Shown: piece by piece, positions 51,981 to 62,628 of the stretch
Layout: the number at the start of each line of letters is the position of its first letter
Position numbering within the stretch: the first letter of the stretch is position 1
Assembly: GCF_028389875.1 (NCBI RefSeq)
Contig: NC_084687.1
Coordinates: 5,182,157 to 5,246,156 of the forward strand
Length of the DNA stretch: 64,000 nucleotides
Source of the DNA: Rhea pennata
Lineage: Eukaryota > Chordata > Aves > Rheiformes > Rheidae
Direction of reading: 5' to 3'
Made by a program: the position numbers and the translations under genes
Notes under the pieces: generated by a model
The model's input: only the letters and a program-made list of their open reading frames with translations
Databases searched by the model: none
What the model was told of the DNA's origin: nothing

Positions 51981-52539
51981 GTTCGGTTCTTTTAAAATTC
52001 ATCCAGCCCGTAGGTCGTGAGATTGAGAAGTCACCCCCGTGCGATACAGGAGCGTTACAGAGAGCGGAAGGAAAACGCAGCACATGGCAAAAATCCCACG
52101 GAGGAGATGAGAAACCAGGGACTGTGAGAAACGGCCGGTACGCTTTCCCCAAAGCTGTGCTGCGATTGCAGTTTTGGCAGTTATCCCAAACGCGTCCGTC
52201 AGTCTGGATTTTTTATTTTTTATTTATTTTTAAACAGAGGATGATGGCGTCGGAGGTGCACCCGAACCTCTGCTCCTGCGGGTCTTGGTCTGGGGGAAGC
52301 CGGGGAGCCCGTGAGCAAGGCAGGCAGGAAAAAGCCCTTTCCAGGGGGTGGGGAGGACAGGGAGGAATCTGGAATTTTGGAATTTATCTTTGTGACCCGG
52401 CAGGACACGGACAGGAGCCTCTGAAACCGCTTGCGGAGAGGCAGGTGGAGATGACTTTCAGCCCCGCTGGTAATCGGGGACCGGGGACACGAGGGACTCG
52501 GTCCAAACCGGTGCAGAAGTTTAGGTGAGCTCTGCTCGG

Positions 52540-53310
52540 GAGCACGTAACCGGAGAGGACCCGGCAGCCAGTCGCCCTCGATTTGGCCGCTGCTTTTAGA
52601 CGGTACTTGCCACATCGGGGTTCGCGGGGGCGGCCTCGCAGCCGGCCCGCGGCGGACGCTCCGGGTCCCTCCCCGCCGGAGGCACGGAGTCGGGGCACGC
52701 GATCGCCGTCGGTGGCTAATTGCCGCCCCCTCTCCGCCGGCGCGGCCGGGCCGGCGTTTGGGGCAGCCTCGTCCTCTCTGCACTGGTTTCTCTCCCGGGT
52801 TTGCGAGCTCTGGGCCCACCCGGAGCAGCGGAGCGTCCCGCAGGGCTGAAAGCAGCTGTTGAGCGGACGGGAACGGTCTGGTTTTTTTTAAGGGGGAGAG
52901 AGGAGATGGAGAAATGCAAATGAATTTGCTGGTGTCTGCCTCCGACAGCCGCTGCGCGCTGAGAACGGTCCCGGGAGCTGTCCCCGGCCCCGGACAAAGC
53001 GCGTCCCTCTCCTCCGAGCAGAGGCAAAGCGGGGAGGGCTCTCAGCCGCCTCGAGGAAAAGGCGTCTTCCAGCCCGGCGGCGCCTCCGGGTGAAAACGCT
53101 GGGGTGACGGCGCCTTTCCTCTTCCCCGTGCTTCGCTGCAGCTTGCTGCACATGGACCTACGCGCGCCGACCGCTACGGCGCGTCCGTGCGCGTGTCTGG
53201 GTACGTCTGTCCGGCACTGCCCGGGTTTCGTGCAGCCAGCTGTAACGATCGGCCGGCACCGCTCGCTGGCCTTCACCGCGGGTGACAAAGGTGCTGTCGC
53301 CGCCAGGCAA
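52540..53310. promoter_or_regulatory. CpG island, rightmost of the intron 1 cluster
   Basis: CpG-dense for about 770 bp. A good + strand donor, TTTAG|GTGAGC at 52524/52525, lies at its left edge, and a CRE/E-box composite at 53364-53373 lies just beyond its right edge. No protein recognised. Confidence 0.5.
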
Positions 53311-53363
53311 AAGCAGAACGTAGATTTGCAAGCTGGAGGTCGGCGACCTGGAAACCACCCAAC

Positions 53364-53373
53364 ACGTCACGTG
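53364..53373. promoter_or_regulatory. Overlapping ACGTCA and CACGTG motifs
   Basis: A CRE-type half (ACGTCA) overlaps a canonical E-box (CACGTG) next to a G12 run. Possible promoter element; motif alone is weak evidence. Confidence 0.25.
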
Positions 53374-53449
53374 TGGCGGGGGGGGGGGGCTATGGAGAAC
53401 GGGGACGAAGCGGGAGTAGACCCCCGAAAATGAGTTCTTTAATCTCTGC

Positions 53450-56400
53450 TAGGGACTCACGTGCGTATGTCCCTTCTAAATCAACGTCCTTCGTGATCTG
53501 GAATCTTACTGTTCCTCTTGCAACCATAAATAAGGATAAATGCCTAATCACTAGTGAAAGCGTCCTGCTGGATCTAATGAGCTGATTAAAATATTTTTTC
53601 ATTGTGGAATTATTTAATTTCATTTGTCTTCAACCAGAGATTCCTCCTGCCGTCACTGAATTGCTCCTGTGCCTGCTCCCACGAGCAGCCCGGTCCGCCT
53701 TGGAGAGCTCAGCCTCGTGCTCCTTTTGCCGGAGCAGGGCTATAGGCAAGGCTATAGGGAAGGAATTTGTCTCGCTTGTTGTTCAGGAAAGTCCAATTTC
53801 ATTATGGAAAGGAATTTCAGCCTTTTCCCAGTGCCACTGGTACCTCTGGGTCTGGCCAATGTGGAGCCGAGGGGTCTGGGGAGCTTCCCTTCGCCTCCAG
53901 GCAGCGGAGGGGGCACCCTGCATCTTAAATAGCCCTGTGCACGGAGAAGGAGAGAACTGACGTTTCTTCCCTGGTTATCCTCGAGCTTTGCAGCTTTGCC
54001 GTGCTGGCAAGCAGGCTGCTGTGCTGGATCGGTGTCCTTGAATAGCCCCGAGGCAAAGCGGCAGTGCAGGTGTCTGGAGCAGAGTCTTCATTCTCGTAAG
54101 ATCATCCCGTATTGCACCTGATGTTGTAGCAGTGCTGTAAGGGACAGAGAAGGACCTGAAAGAATATCAAAAGTTGTATTTCCCCCCCCCCTTTCACTGC
54201 AGGTTTTGAGTGGCTAACAGACAAGGTGTTTGGATATGCGTGCTCTATTTTGATTAGAGGTATGCAAGGGTTATCTTTACATAAGGAGAAACTCGAGAGC
54301 GTGAAGCTGTTGCAGACAAGCATGTGCCAGGAAATGACCTGCAACGGTGCCCGGGCCCGGTGCAGTTTCAGCACCGTCTGCTTCGCTTGCCTGGCCACTG
54401 GCACGGTCGCGGCACGAGTGCCGGGGCGGCTGCCCCAGAGCCGCGCAGCGGCTCGGAGCCCAGCAAGGCTTTGAATGACGCCTTCTCTGTTGGCAGATGT
54501 TTTCCTGAATTGGAGGAAACGGCGGGGGTTTATGCTGGGGCTGGTGAGGCCCGAGCCGGTTGCAGCCCCCCTTCCTTGGCTGTAGTCCTGCTCACCAAGG
54601 AGGGCGATTCACAGGTGCAAATAGCACCTCGGTTTAAGGGCGTCAGTCCGTCTGACCCTGTTCGGAAGAGCTAGCCGTTCTCGTCCGGGTGTGATCAGAG
54701 CAGGAGAGACAGGACCGAGTTGAAAGAGCGAGGTTTTCCTCTTGACAGCATCCTTGAGGAGCTTGCTTAGCCACTGTGCTGTCATTTGAAAATCAGCATT
54801 TGTCTGGAAAACTTCTGACACCGCAGCAGCAACCCCGTGGCGCCGCGCTGCGAACCTCTGCCTGCGCGTTTTGTAACGCAGGGTGGGCTCTGCACGGCGA
54901 GGTGCTTCCTTCTGGAAGTCTCCTGTTCTTCAGCCTGCTTCGTCCTGGCTGCTGCACAGGGATAGGAACCGGGGCTAATTTTGCAATGAGAAATACAATT
55001 TCTCCTGAAACATTTCAAATACGCCTAATGCTATGTGGATATTTGACTGAGTTTGCAAAGAGAAACAGTCTCTAGTTTTAAAGGTCCTGTCCTACGGTTT
55101 CTAGTATGTTTTTCTTTTTGATAAAAGCATTTACAAAAGTTATAAATCTGGAAAGAGGTCTGGGATACATTTCTCACCCTAGACTAAGACTTTAGAGAAT
55201 TGATGCTGTGGCAGGTCACCGGGGAAATGGAAAGCACCAGGTCTGCAAAACACTTCTGAACCTTAGATAAGTATTTGGGGGAAAAGGCACCTGAGCCGGT
55301 GTTGGTGCCCTCTTGCTCGGAGCTGGAGGAAAGCGGAGCAGGGACGTGGCCTCTGCTGGTGCTTGGGTTCAGGTCAGGGCGGAGCAGAGCTGTATTGGGG
55401 AGGGCGAATTCCTCTGACGGCATCGCAGTCGCGTGGCTGCTTGTGTGTGAGGTTTTGGTCTGTGTTGCTGGAAATCTCGCAAGTGTAGCTGACTTCTGCC
55501 CAAATCTCACCAGAGCTATGCGGGACGCTTGGCACAGGCTGTTCTGGAGCTGGCACAGGAAGTGGAAAGCGCCGGCTGGTTGCTTCGAATCTAGGATTTA
55601 ATCTGTAGAGCTGCAGGTTCGGAGAGCGTAGAGGTGTCTCGCAACGCAGCTAGCAGAAACCCTCGCCCCTCTTTACTGCGCGTTACGGGTGCAGGATTTG
55701 GGTTGGTTTCTGGCCAGCTAGTCCAGGGGCTTTCTGACCGACCCCAGGCTCAACCCGCGCAATTCCGTGGCCACGGCCGGTCCCAGGGGACTGGGGCAGC
55801 TCTGAGGTCGAAGGGCTGACGCGGCTGCTTTGGCAGGAGTCGGATCTTTTCTGCGCTGTGCACCAGGTCCCTGGAACAAAGACTGAGGAACGTCAAGTCT
55901 GGGAAGAAGAAGTCTCATCTGCTCCTTTGCACGGGAGCCAGAGCCCCGTTCCCAAGGAATTTCCAGCCTGGCAGGGTTGTTGGGACGTTTCACGCGTGTC
56001 TCGCAGATTGAGCCGGTCTCGCAGGAGCAGATTAAGACGTCAGGCAGCTTCGGGATGATTAGCAGCCCCGGATAAGCGTGTTTGTGCCTCGACCCCCTCG
56101 CGCAGCTCCGGCCCTTGGGGCTGGTGAGACTTTTCCCTGTGCTTTCCATCCCGGGAAGGCGCCTGGCGGTGTGGGATATATTTTCCCATCAGTTTTGCGC
56201 ACAGATGCCTAGTGTTTTGCGTGCTCTATATAATAGCGTTTGGGCTTGCTTCTTTCTGTACTAACATTTAATGCAAAATCACCCACGCATGCATGTATGT
56301 GCAAATAGTTCCTAAGCATCTGTGCCAGGAGCCTACTCCTTAGCATCGTGGCCATTTCTCTCACACCAAGCAGTACCCAGCTTAAAGAAAACAGCGTATT

Positions 56401-59202
56401 CTTTGCTTTTCAGCCACAAAGTGGCATTTGGAGTTATACATTTTTTAAATAGCTGCTGTCTTGCACCTTCCTTCCCATATTACATCTGTGGAGAAAGAAG
56501 GTTTTGAAGCATTTCGTGGCAGTGAGGTGAAGCATCAGTATGCAAGCATAGCAAGAACATGAGAAATTTTAGCCTTGCTAAATATCTGGTTGCAGTATTG
56601 GTTGATTTAGCTCACGAATCAAACTTTTTCTTGCTAACAGAAAGGCAGAAAACCAGCTGAGCCATTACTCATTTTAAGCTGTAACTAGAAGAATGAACAG
56701 CTCTAAATAATGAAGACTACAGATCAAAATGATATCTTCCTCGAGACAGAAAGCTAAAGAAGCAATTTGAAAAGCTTTGTCCAGTGTGACCTGGTCACCG
56801 AGGACTGCACCAGTCTTGTACGTGCCTTAATTACTGCCCCAGTCCCACAATTATTCTGTGCTTCAGTTATTTTTATTGCAACAGCTGGATTGGAAAATCC
56901 TTAGAATGAGCAAAAAAGAGCAGAGCCCCCTCTTCCCCCTGCCCCCAGCCCCAAGCAATTAGTAATCTGGTGCAACTGGGACACAGACAGGTGGCCAAGG
57001 ACATTCAGACGTCAGCCAAAGAGCAGGGGCCCGGGCTCTGCTCACCTCGGAGCAGGGCAGGGAAGATGCTCTGACTGGTCTCATCTTGTCTCGGAAATTC
57101 AGGAATCTCTGCAGAAGTCTCTGCAAGCGCAGGAACACTGCGGGAAGCCTTGGAAGCTGAGCAGCTTGCTCTCTTAAGGCTTTAAAAATCCCCGCCTACC
57201 TGCTTCATCTGCAGAGGGCACGGGAACGGTGCACGTGATCCGTTCCCTGGTCTTTCCTGCTCCGTAGACTGCCGGGTTGCAGAGGTTCGCTGTGGTCATT
57301 GGTCGCAGGGCAGGATCAGCTCTTTCCCCAAGGATGAAGAAATCCCGGGCGGATGGAGAAACAGTTAAATGCTGCTAGACCACCGTAAAGGTGATGGGCT
57401 AAGTGTCTTCAAAAGCAGTTGTGTGCTGGGTTCGATCCGCTGCGGGACTAAGGAGAGCTTCACGGGCCACGTGCCGAGGCTGCTGACTTGTGCCGTCTGC
57501 TCCTTCCTCGCTGCCGCAGCAGCTTTCTCCGTGGTGCCCGTACCCGACCGTGGCACAGGGAGGGTCTGAAGTTGAAATTAATACAAGTTACTCGAGATTT
57601 TCTTTCTCATCCAAGCTAAAAGCATGGCTAGCCAGGTCAGCCACAGTCCCCCAGACACCAGTGTGCCGGTGGCTCCGCGTCGGGCAGGGAGCTGCACACT
57701 CAGGCTTGGGCTTTCCCTGGTGGCTAACTGCTTAGTGCTCGGTGACGGTGGCTCCTGGGCGCTCTCGCAGTGGCGGTTTCTCGTCCATTGGGTCGGGCTG
57801 GCTTGGGAGACCCGTGAAGGTGGTGGGATAGCTCCTCTGCTCTAGGTCTCTCCCTGTAGTTTATTTTTCAAGGACACCCAATTTAGCTTTCAAGACCACG
57901 GGGACAGTGACTTTCTGGGCTTTCTGGGGAGAAGTGTTTGTGGATTAACACCAACTGCATTTACTGGGTTTGGTGGTGCTGCTGTGTCCCCCCCCCCCCC
58001 CTTTTGCTCTTGCTTCTTACAGGGCTCAGGAACAGCTGAAGGGGGAGCAGCAGCGGAAGCCGCAGCGGGTTATTTATGTTTCATGAAGACGGGCTCTCCT
58101 GGCTTGCCAAATGGCCTCTCTGCACTGTTCTCCTGTCTGGTGACATCCAGCTTCAGCAAAAGCCAGTGCACAGAGGCAGGGAGGAGCTGCGAGGAACCAG
58201 GCTGGGGATTTTCCACTGTTTGCTGCCCTGGCGTTATTTTTGTTCTTAGCCAACAGAGCTGTCTGCATGTCCGATGCCCAGTATTTATAACTCCGTTGCA
58301 GACAGAGTCATAACTCAGCTGTGATGCAACCTCTGCACCTCCAGAGCCTTTCTAAGGGGATTTTGGTTGCACAAGTCAGATAATTTATCTTCCTTTTCCA
58401 TTATCTTTTAATATCCATTTAGTCTATGGGTTTATTAAAAGCCAAATAAAAAGCATGCGTGTGCAAACCGGAATCCTGATGTCGCCAGGAGGTTTGGATG
58501 GAGGCCTGCAAGGAGCCCAGCTTGCACGCCTGGAGGAGGCCGGGCAGACTGTCCGCTCCGTGGGAAGGGATGCTCCGTGCTCCTCCATCCAAAAATACCT
58601 TGTTAGTCTAGTAACACACAATATTGTATCAAGGAAGAGCGACGGCAGGGCGATGGTTGGGCTGTGCCCAAGCACCCTTCGCCAGCTCTCGACGTTGCTC
58701 TCTCCGGGGACATTCAACTCCGCATTTTAATCCAGGATAAAGGCTGGGGTTTGATGATGTTTATTAGGTGCTTCTTGCTTATAAAATGCAATTAAGTTAT
58801 TTAGACAACCTATTGCCCTTTTTGCTCTCTCTGGTGGACTCATCACCGGTTTCGGAGTCGCTTGCTTTGCGCAGCTTTGAACCATCCCTGGGCAGAGTGA
58901 GGCAGCTCTGCTCTTCTCCAGGCTGTTTCTCCAGGTTTTGAGCACAAATGTCGCAGCAAGGCTGGGTTTTGGTCAATGGAACAAGGGGTTTGGGAGGCCG
59001 GTGAACGCGGGCTTGTACCTGAGGCACCAGAGCCAGCAAACCATTTCCGTCGCTGTCAGAACGCCGCTCCCCGGGACGTGAGGCCGCTCCTCTGCACAAG
59101 TATTTTTGGGTTGGAAACATGCTCCCTCGCCCATGTTGCCGAAAGAAAGAAGACAGGAAACAGAGCAGCTCGGTGATCCACGTTTTTGCATTTGTGTTGC
59201 AG
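53450..59202 (+). other. Intron 1, distal part: no gene recognised
   Basis: Mixed composition. It contains C10 (54182-54191) and C14 (57988-58001) tracts that precede acceptor-like CAG sequences, but no convincing exon could be completed. Confidence 0.55.
57988..58022 (+). promoter_or_regulatory. Orphan strong splice-acceptor-like tract
   Basis: C14 then TTTTGCTCTTGCTTCTTACAG, an excellent polypyrimidine tract and acceptor. The only donor found within 150 nt (GTGACA at 58138) is weak, so an exon is not proposed. Confidence 0.25.
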
Positions 59203-59293
59203 GTGAGGATCCAAGAAGTCCATCTGCACGTGCCCGTGGTCAGCTCGCCTCGCGGGAAGGAACCGAGGCCGGCACGCAGTCCAGCCATCCAAA
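59203..59293 (+). other. NFASC: NFASC 5' UTR part of the signal-peptide exon
   Basis: The acceptor is a T-rich tract ending TTGTGTTGCAG at 59202. The 91 nt up to the start codon contain no upstream ATG in any frame. A TGA in frame with the coding start sits at 59204-59206, immediately after the acceptor, which closes the reading frame upstream and supports the chosen start. The exon opens with GTGAGG, itself donor-like (see findings). Confidence 0.7.
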
Positions 59294-59387
59294 ATGGTAA
59301 TGCAAAGACCCCAGCTCACCCGCGCAGGAATAGCATTCGCCCTGTACCTCCATCACCTCATCAGTGCCATTGAAGTTCCTCTTGACT
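59294..59387 (+). CDS. NFASC: NFASC coding exon 1: start codon, signal peptide and mature N-terminus
   Basis: Encodes residues 1-31 plus the first base of codon 32. The start has a strong Kozak context (A at -3, G at +4); another in-frame ATG is codon 3. The product has a basic n-region (R5, R10), a hydrophobic core AGIAFALYLHHLI (11-23) and a likely signal-peptidase site after ISA at residue 25, giving a mature N-terminus IEVPLD. From memory, chicken neurofascin has a closely similar AGIAFAL-HHLISAIEVPLD segment, while the first ten residues differ. This suggests a related bird or archosaur rather than chicken itself, though I could not align them. The exon ends in phase 1 at a strong donor (T|GTAAGT). 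The peptide directs neurofascin into the secretory pathway. Confidence 0.88.
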
Positions 59388-62300
59388 GTAAGTGCTGTTT
59401 TACTCCTCTAAAAATGCCTTTGCAAACGGTTGAGGAGATAGAGCAAGGAAGAGCAGAGCCCAGGTGGCTTTCTTAGTCCAACCCAAGGTTTTCTTTTCTT
59501 TTGCTTGTTTTTGTCCAGAAAGTCATTTAAATCACTCCGTGATTTAGTCAGTCTTCCTCAAAAACTGAGTAAGGGCTTGAAACCCCACATCAAGATGGGA
59601 CAGAACACTTGGGTCAAGCGGGTCTGAAGGAAACAAGGTCCTGCCAAATCTTTAGCCTGTTGATTTAAGTGGCGCATCCCAGGATTCCTGGGGTTTCTGC
59701 AGAGCACAGCAGAGGTTTGTGTTACCTTCTTGAAGGCCAGGTAGCTGGGAGGCGTCATCCCTCCTGTTACTGTTGTACTGGCTAAGCCATTTGGACACAG
59801 AAGCTCGCTTTACTAAGGACATCTATCTTATGTCTGTGCTGAAGACAACACTGCTGTATTTTGTTGGTGTGTTTAAATTATCAAGATACGTCTTTGCTGG
59901 TGATTTGCTGGCAATGGTTTTGCTGGCAAAGCCAGCTTACCCCGATGGGTTTGATCTACCAGCAAAGGCGTCCCCATGCCGCGGGTCGCGGCTGAGTTCC
60001 AGCTCTGACCTCTGCTGGTTGCAGCACCGATGCTTCGGATGTGGTACAGTTGCACAAAATGGGCAGGTCAGTGCATGCGCGGGGTTTGGTGCGCTCCTCC
60101 GTGGAGGACACGAGCTCCCTGCTAGTCTGCTCAGATGCTGTCATGAGCTGATGTGCAGGTCCCGCAGGGCAGCGATGTTCGAGAAGGTCATACCTAGAGC
60201 TATGCAATTTTTCTCTCTCTGTCGGGCCTTCTCGGTTAATTGCAAGACGAGACTTAGGTTTGATTCAGGAGTGCGAGAGCTGGGGGAGATGGAGCGAGGA
60301 GGAAGGGGAACACAGGATAACGACTCTTCTGCTGAGAGGGCATCTTCAGGCCAGCGCAGGGGAGACGCGTGACTTATCTGAGTGCGCTCGGGATGGGGGC
60401 TCGCACAGAGAGCGCGCCGCTAAGTCACGGCCCAGAGACTCTGTTCCCATCGCTGTTCTGGAAACCAGTTTCATAATTTCTTTATGTCCCAACTTGCTCG
60501 TGTAGGGGCTGTTAATAATAATCCATCTGCTGCTGCAGGGAATATATTCTGACAGTGCAGTGCGCCAAAATCCTCCAGTGAACAGCGCATCAGTAGGACA
60601 AGAGCAGCTTTTCGCGAGGGTCTGAATTCAGGCTGAATCTACACAGGGCTGCTCTAGGTAGGAGCAATTTCTACCCTGTGGGTTGTGGCTCTGTGGAGTC
60701 CTGGGTCTGCTGGCTGCATCCATGCTCAACCGATGGACAGCAAAAGGAGAGAGAAAAATTTGGGAGTGAGAAGTTCAGGGTATTTCACTGAAGTTTGAAA
60801 ATAACTGAAGAGAAAGTGTGGGAAAGCCCCAATTCACCAAGGTGAATAAATACCTGCGTAGCTTGCAAGCACAAGGAGGGGGACCCAGAGCAATCTCTGA
60901 TCTGTGCAAGACTCGAGCTTGAGTCCCCATTTTGCTCCATTCCAGATGATTCCAGATGAAAATACTTATTCTATGGCAGTCGCAAGCACAAGGCGGTCTT
61001 GCTGCCAACAGTGGGAATTTTATTGGATGCCCACAGCTTGGCAGTTCTTCCTCAGGCCTGGCTCCGTTAGGATTTATAACACTTTCAGTACTATACGTGT
61101 AGCTATATATCTATAACTGCTATACAGTAGTTCACCGTTCCCGTGGGCTCGTCTGCCCTCTGCGCAGCGCGGGGCCGCGGGAGCCACCGCTCACCTCCCC
61201 TGCTGCTGGGGAGAGCGGGCTGGAGATGGAGCACTCGCTTCTGGCATTCCTCCTCGGGTGGACCCTTGCCACGGGTCAGTGGGACACGTATTTACAAATA
61301 CATGACCTAAAATCAGCAGAAATACTGTGTTCCGCCTCCCAAATTCAGATCGGTTTTGCCTGCGTAGATTTGGCCAAGCTGCCGCAGCCCAAGCCTGGTA
61401 CATGCTTTGGCCTTGCCTGTCGGGAATAGGCTACCATGCCATAAAAATCCCTGGATGGCATGATTTTAACACCCCAGCGCTGCCGTGCCTCCTAAGGGAG
61501 CGCGGCTGCTGGCGTGGCTCCCCGCGAGGCTTCTCCACTGCAGCCGCGCGAGAGTTAAAGGTATCTTGGCAAAGCGTCTGTGTTCTCCATGAGACGCGGC
61601 CCGTGTTGCCTGCTGCGTTTCCATTTCTGAGCTGCTTAAACCCATTTCCGGAGCATCCTGCACTGCCTTACTGCAGGGGAAAGGAGAGGAGCGTGTCCCG
61701 GCGCCGGGCGAGCGTTACAGGTCCTGCCAGCGTCCGTCCCGGGCAGCCGACCCTTTGCAGCCCTCCGTTAGCTCCATTTGAGACGTGGTGCATCAGCTTC
61801 ATTCTGCTTCCATCCAGGCCCTGAGGGCAATTGGGGACTTTGTTTTCCCCTCCCGTTTAAGCCAGTGATCTGGTGATCTGGTCCGCCTTAGCCCACCCGT
61901 GGCGGCCACCCTGCGCCTGCGAGCCTGAGCTGGTGAACGCACCGCGTGAGCCGGGTTTTCCTACGTCGCACAGGCGGTGGGGAAGTGGCACAGCTGCTCC
62001 GCGTGCGTAGGGCCTGATAAGCGTGCAAACTGCAGCCTCTGCAAGTGGAGGAGCTCTATTCCCCGTGTCTCGGGGCTTGTCAAACCTGAACGGGCTGCGG
62101 CTGCTCCCCTACTCCTATTTTACTGGATTTTACAGGTGTCTTCTCCAATTTTGGCCTCCACCTAAAAAGCCACATCAGGGTTTGAGGTGAATGTTAGCCT
62201 CTGATTCAGGGTAATTCTGGCCATAAGGTAGGATGCTCCTAACCTTAGCATACGACTACCTGGACCACTGGAGCACCAGCAGGCTTGTAGGCTAGTGGTG

Positions 62301-62610
62301 TGAGTACGCTGAGGCCTTCCCAGGCGACGCTGGTCCCTCTGCTGGTCCCCAAAGGCCCCAGAGCGGACAGAGACCAGCGACCCGGGCTGCTTGGCAGAGG
62401 CGTCTTGCACGTGAACAGTAAGTTGGTGGATCAGAACATACCTGAATCATTCATTGCAAACTGATTGTGTGTTGATGTGTTGGTATTTGCAGACCCTGCA
62501 ATAGCTGTGTAATGTTTATATTTGTGTACAGAGTGTATATGCATGTAGATTTGCCTTTCAATTAACCTTTTTTCTTCTTTTTTATTATGCTTGCACTTTG
62601 GAAATAACAG
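59388..62610 (+). other. NFASC: NFASC intron between signal-peptide exon and microexon (3,223 nt)
   Basis: GTAAGT...ACAG. It holds a small GC-rich patch around 61140-61260 with a possible alternative signal-peptide exon (61226-61274), and a T/C-rich tract before the microexon. Otherwise nothing recognised. Confidence 0.85.
61226..61274 (+). other. Possible alternative NFASC signal-peptide exon (speculative)
   Basis: An ATG in good context (GGAGATGG) opens a 16-codon signal-like peptide, MEHSLLAFLLGWTLAT, followed by one base and a moderate donor (G|GTCAGT at 61275). The phase (1) is exactly that required by the microexon or the Ig1 exon. Splicing to the microexon would give ...LATA-NIQSE, with an A-x-A-type cleavage site. 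The preceding 90 nt are CpG-rich, as for a small promoter. No transcript evidence; a chance hydrophobic frame is quite possible. Confidence 0.25.
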
Positions 62611-62628
62611 CAAATATTCAGAGTGAAT
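62611..62628 (+). CDS. NFASC: NFASC 18-nt microexon (six-residue insert)
   Basis: An 18-nt exon lies between CAG at 62610 and GTAAGT at 62629. Joined to the preceding T and followed by TG of the next exon, it reads S-N-I-Q-S-E and then L, giving the linker [16 protein letters not shown], which I remember from avian neurofascin. Its length is a multiple of three and both ends are phase 1, so skipping simply joins D31 to L-P-Q. Other L1-family genes (for example L1CAM exon 2) also have a tiny alternative exon between the signal peptide and the first Ig domain, usually included in neurons. The upstream intron has a long T/C-rich tract and a TGCTTGC element about 15-25 nt before the exon, as expected for SRRM4-dependent neural microexons. 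It is too short for open-reading-frame scans. Actual inclusion is inferred. Confidence 0.85.

Larger units (their letters stand above)
22860..59202 (+). other. NFASC: Presumed NFASC intron 1 (about 36 kb)
   Basis: GT...AG interval between the putative first exon and the signal-peptide exon. Long 5' introns are known for this gene in mammals. It contains a CR1 fragment, MIR relics, minisatellites, a recursive-splice-like motif and a cluster of CpG islands. No coding exon recognised on either strand. The extent depends on the first exon being correct. Confidence 0.45.

Noticed and set aside
54366..54390. TTTCAGCACC as a neuronal RE1/NRSF silencer site
   Set aside because: Only the left half-site matches. 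The right half (GGACAGCGCC-type) is absent at any allowed spacing I could see.
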